Assembly: GCF_000203795.2 (NCBI RefSeq)
Contig: NW_006281100.1
Span: forward strand, 1,571,099-1,635,098
Direction: 5' to 3'
DNA: 64,000 nucleotides
DNA from: Batrachochytrium dendrobatidis JAM81
Lineage: Eukaryota; Chytridiomycota; Chytridiomycetes; Rhizophydiales
Each line of letters starts with the position of its first letter. Position 1 is the stretch's first letter. The translations under genes and the position numbers were made by a program. Below are positions 11,605-24,268 of the stretch, piece by piece. Below the pieces are notes generated by a model. The model worked only from the letters and a program-made list of their open reading frames with translations. It ran no database searches and was not told the origin of the DNA.

Positions 11605-12583
11605 TCATACAAAAGAAAGATATCCAATGGTTCCAAGTGCAGCCAGTAATGGAAGTAGAATTGCAGCCATGCTGGTTGATACTGGGGAAGCTGGCTCAAA
11701 TGCAGCATTGGTTGCAGTATTGGGTGGAAACGGGTTTGACTTGGCGACTGGGATTTGATTAGAAACAAGCAGTCTAAAACTAGCAATGCCCATTCTTGGA
11801 AATCCAGTATTGAAGCAAGATGCGGGGGTTCCAGACAGTCCAGTGGGATCAACGTTATCAGCAACGATACGCAACTAAACGGGTAAAAGCAATAAAGCGA
11901 CAATGCATCAAAAAGTATTAGACTGGTGGTAAAAAATGAGGTTTTTAGCAGACTGCATTCAATGGTAATTTACATTATAGCTGTTGGCAGGAGCATTTGG
12001 GATGGTTCCAATAAATGTGGTATTGGCAGCAGGGACTGTAGTCCATAATGTCCAAGTGCGAGTGACAGTAGCACTCTGATAATAAATGGAAACTGATTTT
12101 GCAGGAAATTGAGCTCGGTCTGTATCTGCAGAGTAAGTCCTATATGATAATGCCAAGCAATACGATTTAAAATGATACTTGGTTAATTATCTAGATAATT
12201 AATCATGACATTGTAGAAATGGCTTATAAATGCAATGTGTAAAGACAAATGGGATACGACTGGAACCATTGGCAGGATGGTCTTGAATATAAAAATGCAG
12301 GTCTATTTTCTGTAGATGGTAGACGAGAAAATTCTCACCAGTTGACAAGCACTGGAGTTCCAGTATAAAAGTAAACGGATGCGTTGGGTGAGCTCACAGC
12401 AATGTATGCGTTGCCTTGATTATTTGTAGTGCAGTTTGCGCCAGGACACATTTGTATGAATGGGTTGCAGGCAGCAGTAGGCGCAGAAGTTGCATTGGGT
12501 GCTGGAGCAGCAACGGTTGTTGGGGCAGGCACTTGACCTGAACTATTAGAGAGAATCAGCAGTAAAATAAAAAGCTGTTGCAT
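11605..12583 (-). CDS. KNH-like secreted GPI-anchored cell-surface protein
   Basis: Exons (minus strand) 12583..12339, 12139..11974 and 11874..11605 give 226 aa. A signal peptide covers residues 1-20, followed by a Pro/Ala/Thr-rich linker with CNPF and CPG cysteine motifs. Then comes a beta-sandwich-like domain with the pattern of the Kre9/Knh1 N-terminal family: IAVSSPN, the hydrophobic strand ending VLVNWTY across the first splice junction, SVSIYYQ, and LRIVADN. The C-terminus ends in a hydrophobic GPI-type tail. Known relatives are wall or membrane-surface proteins linked to glucan assembly; its own role is unproven. Intron 1 is 199 nt and contains a perfect 20-bp palindrome. Confidence 0.75.
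12183..12202. repeat. Perfect 20-bp palindrome inside an intron
   Basis: TTAATTATCTAGATAATTAA is its own reverse complement. It lies in intron 1 (12140-12338) of the KNH-like gene. It is AT-rich, so chance is possible. Confidence 0.75.
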
Positions 12584-12895
12584 AACCCAACGACTTCCTT
12601 GACTGTCGGTTCCAAAACGAGCAAGGTATAGCATTGCAAGCTGAAAGTATTCACGTAAAGCTCTAAACAAGAATGTCAAATTATATAATAAACAGTTGGT
12701 TTCATGAAATGATTGGTTGACTAGCATTATGCCATATGAACACTCTTGCGTGGATACGCTGCAATCGTGCTGTGCGATATAATTATTAAATTTCACAAGT
12801 CTGTTCCAATGGCAATCCCAATCAACTTGATTGCTGGTTTCAATCAAAACAATTAAACTTTCCAAAATGCATGCCATTCTACGTCTGTCGGGCCA

Positions 12896-13144
12896 CTATT
12901 CAATCTTGACCATTTCCATAAAACTAATTAGTGGCGCTAACCCATTTTCAATGTGTGCAGCTATTCGATCCAATGTTTGCTTGTCTACCAAACTGCTCGT
13001 TGCCATACAGTCTAAAGTTTGAATGTAGAAAAATGGCGCTTCATTCACGTCCGCACTCGTCTTTCTCAGCGTGCTAGCTAATCCTGATTCCATTGAAATA
13101 GAATGTCTGCATTCCTTTATTTTTGATTGACAGTTCAGCAGCAT
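12896..13144 (-). CDS. Hypothetical 82-aa helical protein
   Basis: Open frame from ATG at 13144 to a stop at 12896, 82 aa, mostly helical with heptad-like leucines and isoleucines. It is divergent from the seven-TM gene, whose ATG is 52 bp away, so the two would share one short promoter. Beyond the stop another frame stays open on the same strand to about 12600 (a region with RMACILES), which suggests a missed intron, a frameshift or chance. No family recognised. Confidence 0.35.
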   Translation of the reverse strand: MLLNCQSKIKECRHSISMESGLASTLRKTSADVNEAPFFYIQTLDCMATSSLVDKQTLDRIAAHIENGLAPLISFMEMVKIE

Positions 13145-13196
13145 CCTCTATTTGTAAATTGATTATACTATTGTGCATTATATTTATAACTTTCAA

Positions 13197-14935
13197 ATGT
13201 CTTCATTTTTGCCTCAAAACAACTCCACTCAACAATCTCTGCCCGATGTCTTGATAAATGGTGATACAACAACAGTTGTGGTTGAGCAGCTTATTATAGG
13301 TATGTTCATTGGCTTGTAGTTCAAGTTTTTTCGTGCATTCTTTTGGCAGTGATATTAACCATAACGCCTAATTCATTTGCATTAGCTATTGGACTCACCA
13401 TTCAAGTATGCAACACTATTTATGGTTTACGTCATGCTATTTCCATGAAAACCGGATTCAATGTGGTGCTGGCATTCTCAATGATTATTTATTCAATAGC
13501 ATATATTCCCTTGATGCGTAAGTTGTCCCTAACCCTCTTTGATGAATATCATCTTACATTTCTAACTTTTCATTTTCAAACTGTCTAATACTCTGATATA
13601 TCAACAGTTGACTCGGGTCTTACGTCAACTTCTGACTCCCTACTTAGTTTCACAGACAACGAAATCTCGATAAGATTAAACACGATCGTAACTCTGACTG
13701 TGACTCATAATGTCTTGTATGTAACTGCCACGTTTATCTATTTGCTGTTGGTGCAACTAAGATTCCGTGTAATCAAAAACATCATCTCTTATCCTGCCGT
13801 ATGGGTAAGTTGTTGGGCACAATACATGGTGTTGAAACCAATCGACATGTGCTAACTCTAGTATCGAATGTAGGATACCTTCTTTATCGTCCTTACTTGC
13901 TTAGTATGGGTATGCGCTGCGGTTGTAGTGGGAATTTTAGGTCCAGCCATCTGGCCATCAATGATTAGTATGCAAGTTCATATGATAGGTCTGATCATCT
14001 GGTCTGTTTATGCGCTCTTTATCGATACCGTCCTTTCGTTTACTTTTGCCATCAAAATGTTCTCTGCACGCCAACGCATTACCAATTTGATGAAATCGAC
14101 CCAAATTAAAAGAGAGATTCAGACTCAAAAAACAACGCAAAACGTAATGATCGCTTTGTGTGTATTGTGCACTGTGGCTTGGATCTCGTTTATCATTGCT
14201 GCTGTTGGTGCTATATTCTACTATCATATTCCTGCTCGTCGCAAGATCTTTTATTGTGTTGGATTTTCTCTATCTTCACTCGAATTTAGTGGTGCCTTGG
14301 TAGGTCATCAACTGCTTTTCCAATCATGACTGATTGAATGACTGTTAACCCATTGCGCTGTTTATAATGTATAGGTCTTTATCTACTCTGTTAAAAACCT
14401 TTTTCAAAATCAATCTACAACGTCTTTTTCTGATGCTCGCAAAGCCAGTCTTACTTCAAGTATTGCGGAAAGCAAAGTGTTGGAGTTGCAGAAACCATAT
14501 ATCCAGTCGCGCTCATCAACCAACTCGGAATCTGCAAGTAGTTCCAATACTATCTCAACTCAACTCAATGCACACCATTCAATCACACAAACATGCATAT
14601 CTTCCAGAACTTCGTCCATTTGTACTTCTGATCCTTTACTTGCTCTTATTGATGAGCAATCTAAACAATCGATGTATAATGCTGAACCCAGCGTGTTGTC
14701 GTACTCATCAAAACGGTGCACTCATTCCTCAAATTCATGCTCTCAATGCTCAACTTCGCCTCATACTTGCTCTCATTTGATTTCCGTTTCGCCTTGTGCT
14801 TTAACTGCTCCTCCTATGACAATACTATCACATCATTGCTCACACGTTTGTCACCACCTTTGTACTTTAAACCCACCTCAATTTTTTGTATCTTCAAACC
14901 CAAATAGCCATAGTTCGATTGTAAATCTGTTTTAA
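13197..14935 (+). CDS. Seven-transmembrane protein, receptor-like
   Basis: Exons 13197..13299, 13350..13517, 13608..13804, 13874..14299 and 14375..14935 give 484 aa, with all junctions in phase. A short N-terminus with N-glycosylation sites (NNST) is followed by seven hydrophobic segments: near residues 36-55, 67-85, 108-135, 157-182, 185-210, 240-265 and 272-300. A long Ser/Thr-rich, Cys-rich cytoplasmic-type tail of about 180 residues follows. The layout resembles a G-protein-coupled receptor or another 7TM sensor; no DRY, NPxxY or other class motif is clear, so ligand and coupling are unknown. The tail is a plausible phosphorylation region. Four of its introns are under 100 nt. Confidence 0.75.
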
Positions 14936-15290
14936 TGGACTGCCTTGTAACTACTTACTGCTTCTATTCGAGCACCACATCTTTTTTAAATATATATTAT
15001 ACAACTATTGGTTCTGGCTCATGTTTGAATGTGTATCCAGTATGTAGAGCAGCGAGTATTATGAATTACCACTGTTACCAACACACGATTGAATGGATTT
15101 CTAATATAAGCTCAGGACTTGAACCTACCCAATCCGTTAGTCACCAACCTCAATAAACGCGATGAACCAAATAGAACCCAATACCAAGGCAAACATCAAT
15201 TTATATTGAAAATATCGATTAAATGATATCGCAAAACACATAATAATATAATAGTACACCTTTCCACAACCTATGGAGCATCATTTGGAT
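14936..15290. other. Convergent intergenic region
   Basis: Lies between the stop of the 7TM gene and the stop of the USP30-like gene, so it holds the two 3' UTRs. No gene or repeat recognised. Confidence 0.4.
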
Positions 15291-18194
15291 TTATCGCCGT
15301 TCGTAATAAAGCATATATGCATATTGACCACCATGCCCAAATACTTCTCCTTCTACATCACTTACAAGATCCACACGGTCATCTGAAATTCTAAACCATA
15401 CATTAGGTCCGGCTTGATCAGGATGTGTAGAGCTAGGAGGCATTTGAAATGTCCTATAGGTTACAAAATGTCCCGAGTCATGACTGCCATAATGCAAAAT
15501 AACGGCTTTGAGGTGATACACAAATGGACGTGGCTGGATATCTACATCAGTGGTATTCGACTCGACAAAAACAGGGTTTCGATTCGTTGTATCATGAGTG
15601 GAAAGTACACTAGAATGATCCAAATGAGTGTCAACACATTGATCCAACAAAGATGTAGAATGACTCGGGTCTGATTCGATATGGGTATCTAGTTGAGGTG
15701 TATCAAAACGTCCAGCTAGAGAGGTTACTGATGGAAGCGCGGTGTGAGTAGCATTTTCAAGACTTGGACTTTCTAGATCGGTCGATAAAGACTCTGTAGT
15801 ATCAGAAAACAAATCGTCTGATCCAGTCTTATCAGCACAATGCTTTTCAACCACTGTATTGTGTTTCATCATCGACAACATACGCGCTACACTCGTACTA
15901 GAGCGCGATGGAATGCCAACAAGACTGTTTAGATCGAGTATATCATGAAACACAATTCTTGAATTGTTCTTTATCAACTGCCCAGTTGGGAGATACACTG
16001 AACGTTGCATATGCAAGCATAAACAAGGTGGAGGAAACACAATAGATATTTGCTTGGTAGAGATGGGAGATGCAATTTTGACTTTGTTGACAGTTTGGGG
16101 CTACAAGGGTATACATTAACATGCAATGATAAATGCAAGTATCCAAATTAGCTCAAACAGCCCAATGAGTTTAAACTATATAACCAAATGACAGTCATGC
16201 ATGATGTTACGTACTAGCACTATATCGTATTTCTGTTCCTTGATGGCATCAGTGACAAACAACAGATCGCGACGCAATTGATCTACATGAGCTGCTGTTA
16301 GTATGTGTTGCATGCTAGTTGCCAAGGGTTTAAAAGACTCGTTTTGAGTTGATGGTGAAGAAATGGGTGTGTAAGTGGAGCTAGAAGATTCAGATCCCAA
16401 AGGTGTGCCAGTCGGTTTCCCTTTTTTTCTTTTTTTTCTCTTATCCGAACTAGTATATGCTTTTTTCTTTGCTCCTGATACATATTTCTCAATACCACTA
16501 TGTTCCATATTGGATATGTCTTGCACAGATGCCTCCGTGCTAGTCTTTAGTTTCATTTCATAACGTGATAAATCTTGCTCGAGTTTTTTGGCGGTAGCAA
16601 ACAATGAGCATCGATCACAAATATAGCCATGAATAGACTCTATTCGTACGTAGTTTTCAATAATCCTTTCCAGCGTACATGATGGCTGGGTAATATAAAG
16701 ATAAAACTAAAGTAAGCCAAATGCTATATACGTGTAAACAGCACTAATGATACATTCATACCACGCTAGGAACCGTCAGCGACAGGTTATCAAAAATGTC
16801 GTGCCGTAATGGTGACTAATTAGTGCCAATAGTGTAGCCATATTAAACGTACTGTTAATTAGTGCTGTTTTTAATAGGAAAATACATTATGCATTGAACA
16901 CGACTGAAAGCAGCCTCCCAGTTTCAAACAATGCATGTACCTTGTAACCACATTGATGGCAGCAAATCCGACTAGCTAAAAGACCTGATAAGGGACTGCG
17001 CATTAAAACTCGTCTAGGTAAGTATACAAAATTGCCACTAACACAGGCTTTGATAAAATTGCCAAGGACAGCTCCATTCACTAGGGGTAATCGCTGTGGA
17101 AGAGTTGATATATCAGCAAATGATGAGATCATGTGTGGAACAATGGGTTGTTCTTCTTTGGTAAGGAAACTCGACACAAACTGAAAGAGTTCGTGAGCAT
17201 CCTGTTGTTGGTATCCAAGAAGATGGTTTTGATTTCCTTTACTCCCAGCTAGCGCATCCACCAATCCACGAGGCCGAAATACCTTTTTAGATGGACTAGC
17301 ATCATTCAATGCTGCAACATACGCAAATAGGTAAACCAAGTAAATATATGAGTGTATAGTTCAAATGCAACACTGAAGCAACTCACTAGCTACCATTTAC
17401 AACCATAACAATGTAAATCAAAAGGGTTTAAAAATAAATCCGCATATTACCCTCTGACAGATCGAATAGGGCTTCGGTGACAGGCAATGCAGGTCGTGGA
17501 TTATCGTCCAAATAGTAGCTCTCAATGCGCTGCTCGAGATACTTGACGAGTCTAGGCATTGATACAAGCGATTGAATCACGCTATTCATGAAACATGTGT
17601 TTCCCATGTTGTATAATCCTCCAGGATACCAAATCTCGTCATCTAATGTTTTATGAGGACCATGAATAGAATCAATGTTTAGACCATGTTGTTGATAGTC
17701 ATGAGTAAACTGCACAGTAGCATCTATTTAGACTAAGATATACAAACTTGCACACCTGTATGCCTGAGAGACTGTAAATCATTATCGTCAGCACCATTAT
17801 TTTTAGACTTGAACACATTTCGACGTCGACCTAATGTGTTGTCAACATCTGTTTGAGGGATATATGGAGCAGCCAGTTTCCAGATCCCCAATCCACCGAC
17901 AACAACGTACAAAGCGAGCTGCATAACCCAAGTAGGTGGTAATGTGAAGGTAGAGATGGGCATGATGATAAACTGAACAAACAAGTATCGAATAGAGTTG
18001 ACTATGACAGCCAAGTAGGAGAAATAAGTGACTTTGTCGTAGTTTGTGTAGATGTTGTTGATGTCGTTCCAATTGGATGAGTAAGCGTCTGGAGTATCTA
18101 TAAGTGGTTGAAACAAGGCAGTGTTTATAAGCAGCGAGATGTGATCAACTATACTGGATATATCGTGCCAGATGGAAAAAACAGCGTCCATCAA
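15291..18194 (-). CDS. Membrane-anchored ubiquitin-specific protease, USP30/Ubp1-like
   Basis: Minus-strand exons 18194..17754, 17709..17451, 17311..16941, 16815..16762, 16685..16215 and 16100..15291 give 801 aa. It cleaves ubiquitin from proteins. Two hydrophobic segments near residues 55-80 and 85-110 would anchor it in a membrane; animal USP30 sits in the mitochondrial outer membrane and yeast Ubp1 has an N-terminal TM. The Cys box is GNTCFMNS (Cys186), then QQDAHELF, a zinc-type CxxC (CCHQCGYK), the knuckle CDRC, HDIFDNLSLTVP, CLHMQR and the His box HDSGHFVTY (His743) with WFRISDD. A Lys-rich stretch and an acidic Ser-rich insert interrupt the fold. The first intron (44 nt) has two equivalent donors, so residues 147-149 are uncertain. 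Confidence 0.88.
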
Positions 18195-18682
18195 GTTAAA
18201 CCCGAATACAAATGATAGATTGCTGAATCAAGACCTAAATAGGCCAGAACTAAGATGAGCAAGTGGTGTTGAAATCCTGGCTAATAGCTAAGTTGGGAAA
18301 ACCTGTTTTTTCGATGTTGATTATTTATTGCATTTTTGTAATTCAACTTCGGCTTTAGTTCACGTGTTTTCTAATGGTTTGATTCGAGTGTTAATCCAAT
18401 ATGAAACAATTGCCAGCAAATCAGTGCATTCGAAGCAGGCTGATTCAGATTCAAAAACTGCAATTTAATGGCAGTTTAATAGCAATGCAACGTATGCTGT
18501 GGAGTGAACTAACAGAGAATGTTGCATAGCGATAGTCCAACACTGAATAAACAAGTTGATGAAAATGGCATAATTGAATCAAATTTATAATAGTAGACAC
18601 TGATACAAAGAAAAAGGTAGCAAAGGGCTAATTTCATGAATGATTGATGTTCAGCAACATTGAGCTGCAAGTCAGTAGCTAT
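18195..18682. other. Intergenic region between two minus-strand genes
   Basis: Contains the promoter of the USP30-like gene and the 3' UTR of the IVY1-like gene. No gene or repeat recognised. Confidence 0.4.
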
Positions 18683-20465
18683 TTAGCCAAGTCCTTGGAA
18701 TACTTTTTTCATAAAATCAACATCTAGCTGAGCATCTAATGGACTTGACGGAGCAGGAACTTCTGTGTCTGGAGCATTGGTGATTTTAGAGCTGTTGATG
18801 GTTTGGATACGCGATGGAGAGGAGTCACGAGCAGTCATTGATTTAGTGCCAGCTGCGCTTCCAATCTAATTGATTCAAAAAAAGTTGGTTAGGCTTTAGT
18901 AAATACATGATTGATTCAACTCCTGTTCATCCTTGTGGTACCTTGTGAAATCCCTCCATGATTGTGTCGTATGTTTCCAACTCGGCAACCACGCCTCTGG
19001 ATATTAAATTCAAGATATTTTCCATGTCTTCGTGGGAGAGAGTATCGTATAACGTCTCGTTTTCAATGGAAAGGCGTTTAATTTCATCAGCAAGACTGAC
19101 TCTGACATTTAAAGACTGATCCAATACAAGTTAGTTTTAGAAAGACTGGGTGATTTGTATTCAAGACCAATGCTAAACATTACACGTACATCCTGTAGCA
19201 TTGCAAGGTCTCGTTGCTTTTTTTTCTTCATCTTGTAAGATTTATCTTCTTCGCTATGTAGTTCATTAATGAGTCCTTGGATGCGAGATTTGTTATCCAC
19301 CTGCTGAGTCTAGATGTAATATGGATCAAGCAGCAGTATGGGGAGGGTTAGACAAGCCACAAGGATTGAATGGCAAGTATCATGCGTAGATGAATAGTTA
19401 CCTTGACTTTTGCAATGATAGTCTCAATGTTTCCAAACAAAGGTTCTTCAATTTCCTTTTCGATTGTGGATGCCTATAGTTTGAACACATGAGTATTTGC
19501 AAATAAAACGATCGACACAGCAAGCCCAAGCAATTTACCCATATTTGATGTGTGTTGACGAGTAACTGAGTGCTATCAATAAAAAAGTCCAAGTCAGCCA
19601 CGACAGAAGCATTAGAGAGTTGGGCTGGACATGAGTTTAAGATTCCGAGACAGGACAAATCAAAGAGATAGTTAGCAAACCAAGACTACATGACCCGTGG
19701 CGTGTGGCAAGGTGAACGAGTTGTTCATTAACAACACCATTACATACCAGCAGGAACACAATCCGACAATTCTTCAAGAGCACGAACAAACGTATCGGTA
19801 GCAGCAGCCATGGCTTGTATTTGTCTACGATAAACAGCCACCGCCTGAGTAAAGGACTGATACTGGCGTAGATTGAGTGTGGGAGGAGCATCCGACAGTT
19901 TCTGACGACGAGGATCCAGAGGACCGCCAGCAATGGAAGCCGAGATATCGAATCTACCGGCAGAGAAGGGAGTGATGGCAGCATGTGCCATGGGCTGTAA
20001 AGCAGCGGGATTCGCTGGCTGTGGTGATGAGCGACCAGAAGACTGTAAAAGGTTTGACTGGCGTTGCTGACGATGACGAGACTGGATGGCAGGAGTGGAG
20101 TTGGCAATGGGATGCGGCATATGCACTACAGGAGGAGTGCCGTATGAAGATGTACGACCAGATCGTCCAAAGGACAATCGCTCTGCAGTCCTTGCAGCCA
20201 TACCACTCAGTGCACCACCAGCAGCGTTATTGCTGGGACCTGAAGCACTTGCAGCTGCGTGCATGACATCAATTCCAGAATCTGTCGAGCGTTTTCCTGA
20301 CTGATGATTATGATAAGCCATTGGACTCATCAATGGAGTGGGTGATGATATGTGCTGCTTGCTGATCTTTCTGTTCATTAATAGTTTTGTCAAGTTGGTG
20401 AAGCTTGCCACTGGTGAACCCGTTTCAGACTTGGTCTTGATGATTGGATTATCGTGTCTTGACAT
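18683..20465 (-). CDS. IVY1: I-BAR domain protein, IVY1-like
   Basis: Minus-strand exons 20465..19748, 19624..19539, 19473..19402, 19309..19190, 19115..18942 and 18865..18683 give 450 aa. The first 190 residues are Ser/Ala/Gly/Pro-rich and disordered. From about 195 a helical domain begins (LRQYQSFTQAV), followed by FVRALEELSDC, a Lys-rich coiled coil (KMKKKKQRDLAML) and the segment DTLSHEDMENILNLISRGVVAELETYD, which matches the end of the IVY1 helical bundle. In yeast, Ivy1 binds Ypt7 and PI3P on vacuoles and regulates TORC1 signalling there; that role is carried over by family only. The start is 19 bp from the divergent peptidase gene's ATG, so they share a tiny promoter. Confidence 0.72.
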
Positions 20466-20484
20466 ATTTTATATATTTTATATA

Positions 20485-23400
20485 ATGTTGCTCATCTTAT
20501 TATCACTCATTGCCTTGACGACTGCATGTAAGTTGTCGATTCATCAATCTATTTGAATATCGTAAAACTCACTCTGTTTTTAGTCACATTAGAACCTCAT
20601 CATTTACAGCAACTTCCACCATGGCAACCGCTTTCAAACAACTCGGCTCACACTATATTGGTCTCAAAAGAATGGCAGTCATTGGATCCTGAACTCATAT
20701 CCTTGACCTCTAAACTCAACATCGATATTCATCATTCGCATGGCGTCGCTATCCTCAAAATCGTACCTCATATCAATAACATCGCTGTTCATGGTGCGGA
20801 TAGAATACTCACTCTTGATTATAACCAGAATAAATGGATGCGTGGTGTTGTTCATGGTGGAAGTCTTGCTTCAAATCATTTGTTCTTGCATGAAGAGTCG
20901 AGTTTACTCGACCATCTTGTTTACACCGATTATCATGCTGCAAAGTTACCTCGTTCTACTGCTGATACTCTGGAAATTCCTTTTGTTACTCCATTTCATA
21001 GTATTGTTTCTCAAAAACTCGCTGACACAAACCCAGTCTGCATCAAACCTTTACATTCAACCAATCTTCCTATCGGATTCACTCTAACCGCCCATAATGC
21101 TCTTCGCATATCTCGCAAAAACAATGCTCACCAATCAGTACATGCTCACAATGATCTACCTCATTTGGATCTTATAGCTAAACCATTGTATTTATCTTCG
21201 CCTGGCTCAAAACTTCGTCCCGTATGGCGTATCGCTGATCCAACTCATTTATCAAGCAATCGTCATATACAGTTCATTGACGCTCAATCTGGCAGTATTG
21301 TCGCAACAATCCCAAAAGTACACCATGCTCATAAAGGCTATGTGTTTTCAGAAATTGGTATGCCACAGTTTGGATCAAGACCTCCCTTGACTGCTTTGGA
21401 AAATGTCTTTGATCCAAACATTGTCAGAAACAGCATATTCGGCAATAATGGTGGTCATGGAATTGTAGGTCGTGATGTTCGAAGCTCAAACGCCTGCTTT
21501 GCTTATACATGTACAAACGGCGCAGTAAATGGCTCATGCAATGAATCTCAATCTATTTGCATTGATTTCAGTTCTTACAGTAAAGATATGGTTCTGGGAA
21601 AAGACTATTTTATTGCCACTTCTTATTTTTCTACAGAAGGTGCTTTTATCGACTTGGACCGCGATTGGGTTGCTGACGGTTATATCAATGGCACTATTTA
21701 TATGGCTTGGTATAATGCTCCTGTATTTGCTTCAAAACTCGTCGCTCCTGTCTTTGTTGATCAAAACGGTGACTATATTTGGGGATCTGATATCAACTTT
21801 GCATCGCTCACTGGTCGAGAACGCACAGATTCTTTTTCAGAATTACAGGCATATCACTTTCTTTCAACACATGCTGAATTTATGCGGAATCTTATCAATG
21901 ATACATCATTATGCTTGATTGGTACGGGTGCCAATTGTGCTTTTCAAGATCCGCTTAATAATCGCACTGCTACTGCATTCGACTCTCCAATGCGATTTGT
22001 AACTAATCTGCAGTCTCTTAAAACTTGGCCAGATGCTGGCTCTCCTTATCCTAATATATTTGCTCAATTGAAACAAGGACTTGGAAAAAGTCTAGATAAC
22101 CCAATTGTTTTTTACGAGCATAGTGATTACGGTGATGCCTACTTTAGCAGTTTTGGTTTTCAACCACCAACCAATGGCACCGAATGGAGAGATTGTAGCT
22201 TTGGTAAATGCGTATCGATCCAAGACTCGTATTTGGATTACATTGCATTTGGTCAAACTTCGGTTAGTGACTGGGCATTGGATGACTGCATTGCTTTCCA
22301 TGAGCTGACTCATGCATTTGTGCACAAGTACATTCCTGATTTACCTTGGGTTGTCTGGACATCGTCCGGACTCAAAACCGATCCAGGTGCTATGAACGAG
22401 GCATGGGCTGATTACTTTAGTGCCATTCATTGTGGTATTAGCAATTTTAAAAAATCGTATACTCATCATCCAATCAGGGATTTAGATAATTCGCTCACCT
22501 GTGCTGATACCGTGGGCGAAGTTCATTTCGATGGCATGATTTTCAGCGGGGCATTGTGGGAAGTTCGACAGGCCATTAAAACTATTCCAACTCTCGTTGA
22601 TAGTGATTATGGTCTTTATGATCGTATCGTACTGCACGCCATGATGCATGGCCATACAACAGATCTTTTTGAAACTCAATTGAATTCAATTCTGATGATG
22701 ATTCAACAGCATCCACGTCTTAACGTTCTTGAAGACATTGCGACTAAAGTTTTTACGCACAGAGTCTTTGATTGTACTCGTGTTTCACCCATGACGGAAC
22801 AATCTACAACAGCCTTTTTTCTGCCCACTGCACTCACTACAGAAGCCAATATATCTACACTTCCCACTCAATTGATGTTCAACCCTCGACCTGGCGATTG
22901 GGGACTTTTCATGTCCTGGGATCAATGGTACGAATCTCCTATTCTTGGGCCACTTACTATTGGATATGGCCGTACATGCATCAAAGCTTTGGTATCATTT
23001 GAATGTCCCATTTTTCTCAATGGATCAGATGTCAGTTCGATTGTTCCATATTCATCGTGTGGGTCCAACTCTGCCAACACCACTTTATCATGGACTTGTT
23101 CAGAATATGACGTGACTACATTTACTGGGAGTCTATATATTCCTTTTCCTTTTGGACATACACCTTCTACAGTGTATGTATGGTATGCGCATCAAGTTCC
23201 CGCAACTATGGTCATGTACTCATCCAAGATCACGTTTTATGGTTTTAATCGAATATGGAGAATTGTGTTTTTGTCTGTGGCTACCGCTGGGGTGCTTTCC
23301 TTTTTGTTGATGATCACGATCATATTTATAACATGGCTAGTCTTGTTGATTTGCAGTATATTTTCATCTCGCACAGATACCGCATCGCCGTCAAGTGCAG

Positions 23401-23954
23401 AGCATACTGATCAAAATAATGCCGAAACCAATAGATGCTGTCGTTGTGGTCCACGCGCACTTGGTATACTTTATATGGGCACATCTGCTTTTTTCCAATG
23501 TGGTGTATTGGTTCTGACATCCATTGCACTTGTATTTGGAGTTTATCGAGACTCTTTTACATATGGGACTATTGGTATTTTTGTCATCGTTGGCCTAGTT
23601 GATATGTTTGCAGGTCTGATGATTGACCAATCACATCTTGCTCAGCATGCATTACAAGGCTCGTATCTATCAAAGTATGCAGATAAGATTCCAACACTTC
23701 CAGCAGCAATTCTACGAAAATCACAAAGATTGACAGCCCTTCCTCCACTTCAGCAAATTTTAACAAGTGTAGGATTGATGTTTGTAGTAGTAACACTATG
23801 TGTGTTTCCCATCATGGTTGCACAATCTACACCCATTGCAGTCCATGTGATTGGATTGATTGTATTTTGTATTCTAGCGATAGCGCGATTTGGATGTTGC
23901 CTGTTGTTTACAATTGGATTATGGCGCAGTGGTGTGAATAGATTGAACACATGA
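20485..23954 (+). CDS. Secreted/membrane zinc metallopeptidase (gluzincin, M4/M36-like) with multi-TM C-terminus
   Basis: Exons 20485..20527 and 20584..23954 give 1137 aa. Exon 1 encodes the signal peptide. The zinc site is HELTH at 587-591, with the third ligand probably Glu620 in NEAWADY, the arrangement of thermolysin-like gluzincins; the spacing is closer to fungalysins (M36) than to classic M4. About 550 residues precede the active site, enough for a propeptide plus the N-lobe. After the catalyt domain come a beta-rich, Cys-containing segment and about six hydrophobic helices between residues 900 and 1130, unlike the soluble families. Predicted to face the cell exterior or a secretory lumen. 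Substrate unknown. Confidence 0.8.
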
Positions 23955-24268
23955 GTTTTATTTGACTAGAATGATCCAAGTTGTGTATATAAATGATATT
24001 TTATAGATGTATTGAATAGTAGAATGAGTGTGGTTAGAATGTGATTCAACAAATTGTTTTTAGTGGTAAATTCTCGAATAAAAGCCAAATGAACTGTTGT
24101 CATCAAGTAAAATAACAAGACACTCTCCATGGCATGACATATCCACAACGATGTCGATATCCATCATGAGCATGTGATATCCTACATCAGGTCATGTGAC
24201 CACAACACAACTTGTCAAAGCTTGTAATTTTAATCCAACTTGGATTCACAACTACAAACTACGCTGCC
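23955..24268. promoter_or_regulatory. Tandem intergenic region upstream of PDK
   Basis: About 310 bp between the peptidase stop and the PDK start on the same strand. No gene seen. Presumably the peptidase 3' UTR plus the PDK promoter. Confidence 0.35.

Noticed and set aside
12335..12877. A 180-aa frame with an upstream start for the KNH-like gene
   Set aside because: The segment before residue 99 is not secretory. The internal ATG at 12583 begins a proper signal peptide and fits the spliced model.
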